The notes under the pieces were generated by a model. It did not search any database. It was not told where the DNA came from and worked only from the letters and a program-made list of their open reading frames with translations. A DNA stretch of 64,000 nt from CALBPI01 sp038521865 (GTDB lineage: Bacteria > Pseudomonadota > Gammaproteobacteria > Steroidobacterales > Woeseiaceae): NCBI GenBank assembly GCA_038521865.1, contig JBCBKO010000005.1:62001-126000 (forward strand), in the 5' to 3' direction. The translations under genes and the position numbers were made by a program. Positions 35,038 to 43,573 of the stretch are shown one piece after another. Every line of letters begins with the position of its first letter. Positions within the stretch are counted from its first letter, which is position 1.

Positions 35038-35667
35038 GTGCTTGAACAACTCATCCGACATTTTGTGGTGCTGTTTGTCGTGATCGAACCGATCACGCTT
35101 GTGCCTCTGTTCGGCGCCCTGACACGCGGCGGCGAACCGACTTATCGTCGCAAGATGGCGATCAAGTCGATCGTGCTATCGACAATCATCTTCTGGGTGT
35201 TCGCACTTGCGGGTCAGTCGCTGTTGGAAACGCTCGGCATCAACGTGGCTTCGTTCAAGATCGCCGGTGGGCTGTTGTTGTTCCTGATCGCGGTTGACAT
35301 GGTGTTTGCCCGCCAGTCTGGCCTGCGCTCGACCACGGTGCGCGAGCAGGATGAGGCACGCTACCGTGAAGACATTTCGGTATTCCCGTTGGCGTTCCCA
35401 CTGATCGCCGGACCGGGTGCGCTTGCAACGCTGCTCTTGTTGCTCGTGGAGCTGCAGGACAACTGGATCGAATTCCTGGGGCTCATGGCGATGGCGATGC
35501 TGGTGCTCGCCATTGCGTTGGTCATGATGTTGCTGACCTCACCGATCATCCGCGTGATGGGTGAGACGGGCGCCAACGTAGTCAGCCGCCTGACCGGCGT
35601 AATTCTCGTGGCGCTCGCTGTGCAATACGTGGTCGATGGCGTCAACACGCTGTTTTTTGTGGGCTGA
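35038..35667 (+). CDS. MarC-family integral membrane protein
   Basis: 209 residues from a GTG at 35038. Six predicted helices; VVIEPITLVPLFGALTRG in helix 1, FKIAGGLLLFLIAVDMVF and FPLAFPLIAGPGAL (about 118) are UPF0056/MarC signatures. The function is uncertain; the old link to multiple antibiotic resistance was not confirmed. Convergent with trmB. Confidence 0.88.
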   Translation: MLEQLIRHFVVLFVVIEPITLVPLFGALTRGGEPTYRRKMAIKSIVLSTIIFWVFALAGQSLLETLGINVASFKIAGGLLLFLIAVDMVFARQSGLRSTTVREQDEARYREDISVFPLAFPLIAGPGALATLLLLLVELQDNWIEFLGLMAMAMLVLAIALVMMLLTSPIIRVMGETGANVVSRLTGVILVALAVQYVVDGVNTLFFVG

Positions 35668-35671
35668 GCAC

Positions 35672-36352
35672 CTAGTCCGCTCGGCGCACTTCCCAGTCGA
35701 CGATTTCATGACCGAGGCGCAGCCCGCGTCGCTCGAACTTGGTTTGGGGTCGCACGTGCGGTGACTCACCAACATGCGTGCGTCGCAGCACCACGTTGAA
35801 ACGGTCGTCCTCGTTGAGCACCTCATCGATGTGCTCCGCGTACGGCGCCCAGTCAGTGGCAATGTGCAGCGCGCCGTTGTCGGTCAGGCCGGTCGCTGCG
35901 AGATCCATGAACGGCGGGTTCACGAGTCGACGCTTGTGGTGGCGTTTCTTGGGCCACGGATCGGGAAAGTAGAGGTTCAAGCGGTCGATACGTCGCTCAC
36001 CGATCTGATCCCGCAACACTGCGACCGCGTCCTCCGCGATCACGCGCAAATTCGTTGCGCCTGCTTCTTCGGCCTTCAACAAGCAGTGTCCGACGCCGGG
36101 TTCATGCACCTCGACGCCGATCACATTCCATTCCGGCATGCTCGCGGCGAGTTCCACGAGGCTGTCGCCATTGCCGAATCCGATCTCGACCATCAGCGGC
36201 GCACTGCGCCCAAAGGTAGCAGCGAGATCGAGGCGCTCTGGCGAGTAGTCGATGCAATAGCGGGGCGCGAGCTCGGCAAGCGCACGCTTTTGCGCGGGTG
36301 TCATGCGTCCGGGTCGACGGACGAAGCTCTGGATGTCGCGGTACTGGACCAT
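35672..36352 (-). CDS. trmB: tRNA (guanine-46-N7)-methyltransferase
   Basis: 226 residues from the ATG at 36352; the frame runs further upstream into the next gene but the TrmB start (VQYRDIQSFVRRPGRMTPAQ) fits here. SAM-binding EIGFGNGDSLVELA (about 65) and the catalytic/tRNA-binding YFPDPWPKKRHHKRRLV (about 142) are conserved. It makes m7G46 in tRNA variable loops. It starts 10 bases after the stop of the GGDEF/EAL gene on the same strand. Confidence 0.95.
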   Translation of the reverse strand: MVQYRDIQSFVRRPGRMTPAQKRALAELAPRYCIDYSPERLDLAATFGRSAPLMVEIGFGNGDSLVELAASMPEWNVIGVEVHEPGVGHCLLKAEEAGATNLRVIAEDAVAVLRDQIGERRIDRLNLYFPDPWPKKRHHKRRLVNPPFMDLAATGLTDNGALHIATDWAPYAEHIDEVLNEDDRFNVVLRRTHVGESPHVRPQTKFERRGLRLGHEIVDWEVRRAD

Positions 36353-36362
36353 GCGGCCCGCG

Positions 36363-38507
36363 TCAGGCGGCGCTGTTTTGTGAGAGCAGCTTCTGGCCGA
36401 GCGATTCGGTATGCAGCAACGCATCGACCTTGTGTCGTTCCATCGGACGGCTGATGAAGAAACCCTGCGCGGCGGTGCACTGGTTGTCGCGCAGGAACTC
36501 GAGCTGCTCATGCGTCTCGACCCCCTCGGCAGCGATCTCGATCTGTAGCCCATCGGCCGTCGCAATCGCGGCCCTGACGATGCGCTGATGCGCTTCGTTA
36601 TCGGCGAGGTCTTGCACGAGCGACTGATGCAGCACGAACGTGCTGATCATCGTGCTGTCGAGTGCACTGAACGAGATATCGTGGGTACCAAAGTGATCGA
36701 GCGAGACGCCGACACCGAGTTTGCGCAGCGCTTGCAAAGTCTGCAACGAACGCGGCCGGCGCAGGCTTTCCGCACCGTCGCCGAGCTCAAACTCAAGACA
36801 CCCTGGGTCCAGCTGATAGTCCTCGATCGCCTTCTCTACCACCGCGGTGAGTCGACCGTCTTCGAGTTGCAGTGGCGACAGGTTGATGGTGACCGTCAGG
36901 TCCGGCACCGAGTAGCGTTGTTGCCAGGCATGCAGCTGCGCACACACCGTCCGTACAATCCATTCGCCAACCGAGTGGATGAGCCCGCTCGACTCGAGCA
37001 GCGACAAGAACCGTGCGGGTGGCAGAAGTCCGTAGCGCGGATGTTGCCAACGCAGCAAAGCCTCGAGTCCCATCAGCCGCCCGTCGCCCAATCCCACACG
37101 CGGCTGGTAGCGCAGCGTCAGCTCCCGACGCAGCAACGCATGACGTATACCGAGTTCGAGTTCGGCATTGTCCGCGGTCGCGCCATGTCCTGACTGTGCA
37201 TAAAACTGGAGCCGGGCACCGCCCTGGCGTTTCGCCTGGCCCAACGCGAGGCCGGCGGCGTGGATCAGCGATGCTTCGTCTTCCCCAGCTTCGGGGTACA
37301 GCGCGATCCCGACGGAGGCGCCGATGTAGATTTCGTTGCCGTCGCACTCAAAGCGCTCGGCCAGGCCGCGCACAACTTTCTGCGCCACTGCCGCCGCATC
37401 ACGCGGGCTCGCGAGATTTTCGACCGTGACCATGAACCGATCACCGCCCCATCGCGCGAGCAGATCACCCTGTCGGAGTAGTGTTTGCAAGCGCTCAACC
37501 ACCGCGTCGAGCAGCCGATCGCCGGTGTCGTGTCCGAGCGATTCGTTGACCGCGGCAAAGCGATCAAGATCGACGCACAACACCCCCAGCGTGCGTTGAC
37601 TGCGACGCGCTCGCGAGAGCGCCTGCTGTAGCTGTTCTTTATATAGGTGTCGGTTCGCAACGCCGGTCACGGGGTCAAACAACGCCAGATGCGCTTGCTC
37701 ACGAGAACGCTGGAACTGATCGGTGATATCGCGGAACAGGAGCATGCCGCCGAGCAATCGATCGCCGCCGTCGTACAGCCCGTGACCACTCACCGACAAC
37801 ACGAGCGTGTTCCCGTCGGGATCGTCGTGCTGGAACACCTGCTCGGTGAACCGATCTCCGCGCGCAGCCCGCGCGACCGGTCGCTCTTCCGGCGCCAGCT
37901 CGGCGTTCGTGTTGGCATCCCAGGCGCAGAATGTCTTGCCCCAGGCGAGCACTGGTTGTGCATCTCGCGACAGCCCAAGCAGGGCGCGCGCGGTCGCGTT
38001 CGATCGCAAAATGCGGCCCTCGCGATCGCATAGCAGTGCACCGTCTGGCAGGCCTTCCACCAGCATGGCAAGCAACTCGCTGCGCCCGTTCACAGTGCTG
38101 GTGAAGTCGAAGTGCTGCTTCGTTTGGTCGATTGCCCGCTGCATGTCGATGCCGTCGAGCACGCCGTCGGCGATGAGGTAATGCTGTGCGCCATGTAACA
38201 CAGCTCTGAGTCCGCGCTGTTCGCGCTCGGCGCTGGTCAGCGCCAACGTCGGATAGCCATCCAGCACCTGCATCAGTTCGGCCGTGCGGTATCGTTCTGC
38301 CGAGGTGTTGGTGATGCCGACATCGACGAGCACGAGATCTGGTTGCCAGGCGGCGAGGTGTTGAGGGAGTAACTCGGGGTCGGTCAGTTCGGCCACTGTC
38401 TCGATGTTGTCGAGGCCGCTGATGGCACGCAACGCGGTTCGCGCCGGTACCGAAGTCTCTCCGATGTAGAGCAATCGAAGGCGTTGGTCAGATTGCGGTT
38501 CGATCAT
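36363..38507 (-). CDS. REC-like/PAS/GGDEF/EAL protein with degenerate catalytic sites
   Basis: 714 residues, soluble. Residues 1-130 resemble a receiver domain (RLLYIGETSVPARTAL, LVLVDVGIT) but lack the acidic pair. A PAS domain (about 140-260) follows. The cyclase motif reads WGGDRF (about 356) instead of GGDEF. In the EAL domain LEALLRW (about 481) and IAAEGVET are kept, but DDFGTG has become DHFGTH and the KID lysine is replaced (STMISTF). Both activities are therefore probably lost, and the protein may act as a c-di-GMP or nucleotide sensor. trmB lies downstream on the same strand. Confidence 0.85.
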   Translation of the reverse strand: MIEPQSDQRLRLLYIGETSVPARTALRAISGLDNIETVAELTDPELLPQHLAAWQPDLVLVDVGITNTSAERYRTAELMQVLDGYPTLALTSAEREQRGLRAVLHGAQHYLIADGVLDGIDMQRAIDQTKQHFDFTSTVNGRSELLAMLVEGLPDGALLCDREGRILRSNATARALLGLSRDAQPVLAWGKTFCAWDANTNAELAPEERPVARAARGDRFTEQVFQHDDPDGNTLVLSVSGHGLYDGGDRLLGGMLLFRDITDQFQRSREQAHLALFDPVTGVANRHLYKEQLQQALSRARRSQRTLGVLCVDLDRFAAVNESLGHDTGDRLLDAVVERLQTLLRQGDLLARWGGDRFMVTVENLASPRDAAAVAQKVVRGLAERFECDGNEIYIGASVGIALYPEAGEDEASLIHAAGLALGQAKRQGGARLQFYAQSGHGATADNAELELGIRHALLRRELTLRYQPRVGLGDGRLMGLEALLRWQHPRYGLLPPARFLSLLESSGLIHSVGEWIVRTVCAQLHAWQQRYSVPDLTVTINLSPLQLEDGRLTAVVEKAIEDYQLDPGCLEFELGDGAESLRRPRSLQTLQALRKLGVGVSLDHFGTHDISFSALDSTMISTFVLHQSLVQDLADNEAHQRIVRAAIATADGLQIEIAAEGVETHEQLEFLRDNQCTAAQGFFISRPMERHKVDALLHTESLGQKLLSQNSAA

Positions 38508-38590
38508 GACCGCGACATGCCATGTAGGCGCATGCTGTTCGGTGTCCCCTGCCGGTTTGCAGGATCATAACAGAACACTACATAAAGTGA

Positions 38591-38619
38591 GGAACCCGAC
38601 ATTTGTCGCTTCGGACTAA
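38591..38619 (+). promoter_or_regulatory. possible ECF-type autoregulatory promoter
   Basis: GGAACC (38591-38596) and GACTAA (38614-38619) separated by 17 bases. GGAAC-type -35 boxes are typical of RpoE-like ECF sigma factors, which often drive their own operon; the ECF gene starts 90 bases downstream. A second GGAACC lies at 38632. The -10 match is only suggestive. Confidence 0.3.
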
Positions 38620-38708
38620 ACGGTTTCGCCGGGAACCGCGTCTTAGTTCCGAATGCAGGCCAATGCACACCGCGAAAGGGCCGCAAGTGATGGATCAGAG
38701 GATAGGAT

Positions 38709-39266
38709 ATGCTGCTGTCAATGAGCGCAGAAGCAACAGCGAAGAGCGGCAGCGCTGCGGTTGATCCGGCAGATTTGGTGGCGAGAGCGGCCGCCGGCGA
38801 CCGAAAAGCCTACGAAGTCCTCTATCACCGGCATTGCGGTCAGATTTATGCGCTGTGTCTGCGGATGACGGCCAACTCGGCGGAAGCCGAAGACGCCACT
38901 CAGGATGCGTTCATCCAGGCGTGGCGAAAGCTCGAAGCTTTCCGAGGCGACAGTGCTTTCTCAAGTTGGTTGCACCGGATCGCGGTGAACGTGGTGCTGA
39001 CGCGGATGCGCAAGTCCAAGCGCGAGAGCGAGAAGCTCAAGCTGGTGACGACCGAGGACGAGGGCGTGACGATCGATCAGCACGATATGCCGGATCTCGA
39101 GCGTGCGATCGCAGAGCTTCCGGAGCGCGCAAGACAGGTTTTTGTATTGGCCGGGGTATACGGATACACCCACGAGCAGGTTGCCGAGACGCTGGATGTG
39201 GCGGTCGGTACCTGCAAGGCCCATTTGCACAGGGCGCGCCAGCTTCTGGCGGCGCAGCTCGGTTGA
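38709..39266 (+). CDS. ECF RNA polymerase sigma factor (RpoE-like)
   Basis: 185 residues. Region 2 spans about 25-95 (YEVLYHRHCGQIYALCLRMT, AEDATQDAFIQAWRKLEAFRG, FSSWLHRIAVNVVL) and region 4 about 125-180 (ELPERARQVFVLAGVYGYTHEQVAETLDVAVGTCKAHLHRARQLL). It heads a three-gene operon with a one-helix membrane protein and a DUF4097 protein, so it likely answers to an envelope signal. Start ATG at 38709 has GAGGATAGG upstream. Confidence 0.9.
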   Translation: MLLSMSAEATAKSGSAAVDPADLVARAAAGDRKAYEVLYHRHCGQIYALCLRMTANSAEAEDATQDAFIQAWRKLEAFRGDSAFSSWLHRIAVNVVLTRMRKSKRESEKLKLVTTEDEGVTIDQHDMPDLERAIAELPERARQVFVLAGVYGYTHEQVAETLDVAVGTCKAHLHRARQLLAAQLG

Positions 39267-39279
39267 AAAGAGACGGATC

Positions 39280-39825
39280 ATGAGCGAAGAGCAATTCGAC
39301 AAACTGGACGCGGCCATCGCCGGACTCGATCGGGACATCAAACCCGAGCGCGACCTGTGGCCTGCGATCGAAGCACAGATCAAGCCGCAGGAGTCCTTCT
39401 GGCAATGGCGGGTCGCCGCGAGTGTGTTTGCCACCTCGCTGCTGATCGGCCTGCTGTTGTTCCCCGAGGGTGAGAACACACCGCCGATGGCGAATGCGAC
39501 GATCGACTTCAGCCTGCCGGAGCAGGACATACAAACGGCGCGCTACTCGGGACTCGATGCTGAGTTCATGCAGGTGCGTGAGGACTCGCTGGATATGTTG
39601 GCAGATCGCCTGAGCGAGCTGTCGCCGGCGACCCAAGGTGTGATTCTGGGCAACCTGAACATCATCCGCGAGTCGATCGATGAAATTAACCGGGCAATCG
39701 AAGCTGAGCCCGACAATCTTGAATTGCAGCAGCTGCTGCAGATTGCGTACCGCCAGGAAATGGCGATTGTGTCGACGGTTACCGAAAGCGCGATGACCGT
39801 GGATGAACTGAGGACCGAAATATGA
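39280..39825 (+). CDS. single-pass membrane protein, candidate anti-sigma factor
   Basis: 181 residues from the ATG at 39280. The cytoplasmic part (about 1-40) contains LDRDIKPERDLWPAIEAQI, a pattern common in anti-sigma factors of this operon type. One membrane helix follows (VAASVFATSLLIGLLLF, about 45-61), then a periplasmic region with long helices (about 90-180). No HxxxCxxC zinc motif is present, so it is not a ZAS-type anti-sigma. The role rests on position, 13 bases after the sigma gene, and topology. The next gene overlaps by four bases. Confidence 0.72.
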   Translation: MSEEQFDKLDAAIAGLDRDIKPERDLWPAIEAQIKPQESFWQWRVAASVFATSLLIGLLLFPEGENTPPMANATIDFSLPEQDIQTARYSGLDAEFMQVREDSLDMLADRLSELSPATQGVILGNLNIIRESIDEINRAIEAEPDNLELQQLLQIAYRQEMAIVSTVTESAMTVDELRTEI

Positions 39826-40715
39826 ACCGCATCATCATTGGCTGTGTGATCGCAGCGTTGCCTGGACTGGTAAGCGCCGGCGAGAAGATCAAGCGTACGC
39901 TTGAGGTTGGCAGTGCGCCCGAGGTGCACGTCATCAACGCTCGCGGCGACATCGATGTCAGAGGCGAAGGTTCGGGCGAAGTCCGAGTCGACGCGAAACT
40001 CGTGGATGCGGTGGAGCGACTCGACATCAAAGAGAAGGGCGACGTGATCTACATCGAGGTCGTCTACAAGAAAAAGAAACGGAATTCCGGCTGGAACAGC
40101 GGCGGGACGACGCTCTATGTCCAAGTGCCGACCGACACGACGCTGCACGCAAAAGGCGTGAGTTCCGATCTCGATATTCAGAATGTGCGTGGTCGGCTCT
40201 ACCTGACCACCGTCAGCGGTGATATCGATACCGAGTCCTGGACCGACAAACTGAAAGTGTCGACGACCAGTGGCGATATCGATGTCGTCGGGAATGATGT
40301 AGACGGCTATAACAGCCTCGAAACCGTCAGCGGTGACATCGACATGTCCGGGCTGCGCGGCGAGCTACGCGCCAGCACGGTTAGTGGCGGCATCGATGCA
40401 TCGGACTGCATGTTTAACTCGGTATCGGTGGGTAACACCTCCGGCGATATCGACCTGAGTGATTCGCTTTCTGCGAGTGCGGATGTGGACGCGGAATCGG
40501 TGAGTGGTGATATCAGTATGTCGATGCAGTCCGGCTGGGCCGGCCGGGTCGATGTAAAAACGCTTAACGGCAGCATCGATAACTGTTTTGGACCCAAACC
40601 CCAGCGCGTTAGCCGCTACGGGCCGGGTCGCACTCTGAACTTCGAGCATGGCGACGGCTCCGGGCGTATTCAGATCGAAACGCTAAACGGCGACATCGAT
40701 ATCTGCACAGATTAA
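39822..40715 (+). CDS. DUF4097-family secreted beta-repeat protein
   Basis: 297 residues with a signal peptide (ending LVSAG, about 18). The body is a run of about 20-residue repeats built round SGDID (TVSGDIDTESW, TTSGDIDVVG, TVSGDIDMSG, NTSGDIDLSD), the DUF4097/DUF4098 beta-helix fold of the periplasm or surface. It is the third gene of the sigma/anti-sigma operon (ATGA overlap) and may be the envelope output or the sensed component. A strong terminator follows. Confidence 0.85.
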   Translation: MNRIIIGCVIAALPGLVSAGEKIKRTLEVGSAPEVHVINARGDIDVRGEGSGEVRVDAKLVDAVERLDIKEKGDVIYIEVVYKKKKRNSGWNSGGTTLYVQVPTDTTLHAKGVSSDLDIQNVRGRLYLTTVSGDIDTESWTDKLKVSTTSGDIDVVGNDVDGYNSLETVSGDIDMSGLRGELRASTVSGGIDASDCMFNSVSVGNTSGDIDLSDSLSASADVDAESVSGDISMSMQSGWAGRVDVKTLNGSIDNCFGPKPQRVSRYGPGRTLNFEHGDGSGRIQIETLNGDIDICTD

Positions 40716-40724
40716 ATTTGCGTT

Positions 40725-40754
40725 GCGCCCGGGACTCCCCGGGCGCGAACTTTT
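40725..40754 (+). terminator. rho-independent terminator of the sigma/DUF4097 operon
   Basis: Perfect 9-bp GC-rich stem GCGCCCGGG / CCCGGGCGC with an ACTC loop, then GAACTTTT. It lies 9 bases after the DUF4097 stop and separates this operon from asmA. Confidence 0.8.
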
Positions 40755-40778
40755 CCCGCCTTTGCTACCCTAACGGGT

Positions 40779-42920
40779 ATGCGCGCTATCCTTAAACTCA
40801 TGCTGGTTGCGGCCGGCCTGCTCGCCACGATTTTGCTGCTTGCGATCGGGGCCGTGTACTTCTTTTTCGACCCTAACGAGTTCCGCGATGAGCTCGCGCT
40901 CGAGCTCTCCGAGGCAACCGGTCGCGACGTTCGGTTCGAAGGGGATTTGTCTCTCAGCGTATTCCCGCGACTCGCGATCAGCACCGAGGATGTGTCGGTC
41001 GGCAACGCGCCTGCGTTCGGGCCAGAGCCGATGTTACGCTTCGACCGGGTATCGGCGGGCGTCGACCTGATGCCGCTGTTCCGCAATGAGGTGAATATCC
41101 AGACCATTGAGGTCATCGGCCTGACGGTGAACTTAGCCGTGCGTGGCGACGGATTAAACAACTGGTCGGACATTGTCGACGCGATGGCGGACGACGAGAG
41201 CATCGATGTTGAAGATCTCGGCGTCGATGAGATCGAGCGCGAAATCGACCGTGCGATCGAGTCGGGCGCAGACGCCGAGAATGCCAACGTCGAGATCGAT
41301 ACCGATTCTGATGTGAAAGTGAACTTCGGTGGCGTGGTCATTCGCGATGCGGCAGTTACCTACGAAGATGGCAGCAGCGAAACGATCTATCGCCTCGAGG
41401 ATCTCGACCTGACGCTACGCGGCGATGATTTGTCGGAACCGCTCGATTTGAGCATGGCATTCGTTGCGAGTGCGGATCCCGGCGCCATGCGTTTGAACAT
41501 GGAACTCGAAACCACCGTGCAAAACGGCGAGGACGTGCTGCGCATTACCGATATGGTGGTGGAGGGCGCGCTTGCGAGCGCAGACTTGCCTGAGCCCGCG
41601 GAATTCTCCATGGACGCGCCGGCGATGACACTGGACTTCGCTAACAACACGTTGCTGCTGGAGACCACCAACTTCACGGTTGCTGATGTCAAAGGTGCGT
41701 TGACCGTCTCTGGCAGTGGTCCCGCCGCACCGCTGGATGTCTCCGGCAATCTGAGCGTCGACTCATTCTCACCGCGCGAGGTGCTGCCGAAGCTTGGCAT
41801 CGAAGCGCCAGTCACGGCCGATGCCGACGCGCTACGCGCAGTCAGTTTCGATGCAGCGTTCACAACCACCTTCGAGATGGCGGTGTTGCGCGAGCTGCAG
41901 CTCAAGATAGACGACACCACGTTGAACGGCGAGATCGCGGTTCAGAACTTCGCCAGCATGGCGCTGCGCTTTGATCTTGCCGGTGACCGCATGGTGCTCG
42001 ATCGCTACCTGCCGCCTGCGGATGAGAGTGAGGTCAGCGAGAGTAACGACGTGACCACCGCCGATGCGGCATTGCCGGTCGATATGATTCAGGGACTCGA
42101 TGCGGGCGGTAGCTTCCGCTTTGGCCGCCTCGAGTTGGGCGGGCTGCCGTTCGAAGACCTCGACTTGCAGTTGCAGGTGAAAGACAGCCGCGCGCGGCTC
42201 TCGCCAATGCGCGCGCGAGTGCTCGAGGGCACTTATGAAGGCGATGTGCGAATCGACGCTAGCGGCGATGTGCCGCGTCTGTCGCTGAATGAACGCGTTG
42301 AAAATCTGAACCTCGGCACGTTAGCTAGCCTGCTGTTCGAGCGAGACAACGTTGAAGGCCGGTTAGACGGTAAGTTCGAGCTGGCGGGGCGTGGGGTGAT
42401 GTTGTCCGAGCTGCGTTCCTCGCTCGACGGGAATGTCGCTATGACCCTTTCCGATGGCGCGCTCGTCGGCACGGATCTTTGGTATGAAATCCGCCGTGCT
42501 CGCGCCACCTTCGAGCGTGAGACCCCGCCGCCCGCACCAGCCGATCCGCGCACCGAGTTCTCAACACTGCGGGGCACCGCGGTGGTAAGTGATGGTGTGG
42601 CCAAGAACGATGATTTTTTCGCAGAAATACCGTTCTTGCAGATGAATGGGGCTGGCACGGTGAACCTCGCCGAGGGAACCGTCGACTATGATCTCGATGC
42701 GCGTGTGCTCGAGCGCCCCGAGTTTCTGAGCGGTGCGACTCCCGAGGAGCTCGATGCGTACACCGAAGCAGTGATCCCGCTGGAGATCACGGGCGAGCTC
42801 GCCGACCCTGCGATTCGCCCGGATATCGAACGTTTGGCGCGCAACGCGGTGAAAGAGAAAGTCGACGAGGAAGTCGATCGCCTGAAAGATCGCCTGCTAG
42901 ATCGATTGAGACGGAATTAG
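40779..42920 (+). CDS. AsmA-family envelope protein
   Basis: 713 residues. N-terminal membrane anchor (LKLMLVAAGLLATILLLAIGAVYFFF), then the AsmA start FRDELALELSEATGRDVRFEGDLSLSVFPRLAIS and a long beta-rich periplasmic body; the AsmA_2 region near the C-terminus includes LDGNVAMTLSDGALVGTDL (about 545). It ends in a charged helix (VKEKVDEEVDRLKDRLLDRLRRN). AsmA-like proteins are thought to form bridges that carry phospholipid to the outer membrane. START-like protein, mutY and yggX follow on the same strand. Confidence 0.9.
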   Translation: MRAILKLMLVAAGLLATILLLAIGAVYFFFDPNEFRDELALELSEATGRDVRFEGDLSLSVFPRLAISTEDVSVGNAPAFGPEPMLRFDRVSAGVDLMPLFRNEVNIQTIEVIGLTVNLAVRGDGLNNWSDIVDAMADDESIDVEDLGVDEIEREIDRAIESGADAENANVEIDTDSDVKVNFGGVVIRDAAVTYEDGSSETIYRLEDLDLTLRGDDLSEPLDLSMAFVASADPGAMRLNMELETTVQNGEDVLRITDMVVEGALASADLPEPAEFSMDAPAMTLDFANNTLLLETTNFTVADVKGALTVSGSGPAAPLDVSGNLSVDSFSPREVLPKLGIEAPVTADADALRAVSFDAAFTTTFEMAVLRELQLKIDDTTLNGEIAVQNFASMALRFDLAGDRMVLDRYLPPADESEVSESNDVTTADAALPVDMIQGLDAGGSFRFGRLELGGLPFEDLDLQLQVKDSRARLSPMRARVLEGTYEGDVRIDASGDVPRLSLNERVENLNLGTLASLLFERDNVEGRLDGKFELAGRGVMLSELRSSLDGNVAMTLSDGALVGTDLWYEIRRARATFERETPPPAPADPRTEFSTLRGTAVVSDGVAKNDDFFAEIPFLQMNGAGTVNLAEGTVDYDLDARVLERPEFLSGATPEELDAYTEAVIPLEITGELADPAIRPDIERLARNAVKEKVDEEVDRLKDRLLDRLRRN

Positions 42921-42934
42921 GGCACGGAACGGCG

Positions 42935-43573
42935 ATGCGCGGATTGCTGTTCTCGCTTGCGCTACTCGCCGCAGGGGCGAACGCGGCCGAGCTGAAGTCG
43001 GTTGAGGTTACGCACGAGAAGGGCGTGTACCACATGACCTCAGTGACGGTGCTGGAAGCGCCACTAGAGGGCGTGTTCGATGTGCTGACCGACTATGACG
43101 ATTTTGAACGCATCTCCAGCGTTTATGACGACGCCCATTTTCTTCCGCGGCTTGGTGACGACCCGGTGCGTGTGTATACGCGGGTCAAAGGTTGCGTCTG
43201 GTTTTATTGCCAGACACTTGAGCGGGTGGAGGTGTTGACCAACCAGGGGCTCACCTGCCTGCGTACCGAAGCGATACCGAACGCATCGGACTTCAAAAGC
43301 AGCGTGTCGACATGGAGTCTGCGTGAGGTCGAGGGCGGGACCGAGGTGACCTATTCGATTCTCATGGAGCCCGATTTTTTCGTGCCGCCACTGATCGGGC
43401 CGTATGTGCTGAAGCGTCGGCTGCGAAGCGGCGGCACCGATGCCATCGGGCGCATGGAACAATTCGCGAATGCATCGGATCGAACGTCAAGAGACTTCGC
43501 CGCTCGCGGCCTTACCATGAGTGAAGAAAAGCCGCAGCCGTGCGCGGAGTGGTTCGCATCGAGCACATCGTGA
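42935..43573 (+). CDS. secreted SRPBCC/START-like domain protein
   Basis: 212 residues. Signal peptide GLLFSLALLAAGANAA, then a helix-grip domain: MTSVTVLEAPLEGVFDVLTDYDDFERISSVYDDAHFL and VTYSILMEPDFFVPPLIGPYVLKRRL are typical of polyketide-cyclase/START proteins that bind hydrophobic ligands. The periplasmic location and the asmA neighbour make lipid binding a reasonable guess. GTGA overlap with mutY. Confidence 0.72.
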   Translation: MRGLLFSLALLAAGANAAELKSVEVTHEKGVYHMTSVTVLEAPLEGVFDVLTDYDDFERISSVYDDAHFLPRLGDDPVRVYTRVKGCVWFYCQTLERVEVLTNQGLTCLRTEAIPNASDFKSSVSTWSLREVEGGTEVTYSILMEPDFFVPPLIGPYVLKRRLRSGGTDAIGRMEQFANASDRTSRDFAARGLTMSEEKPQPCAEWFASSTS

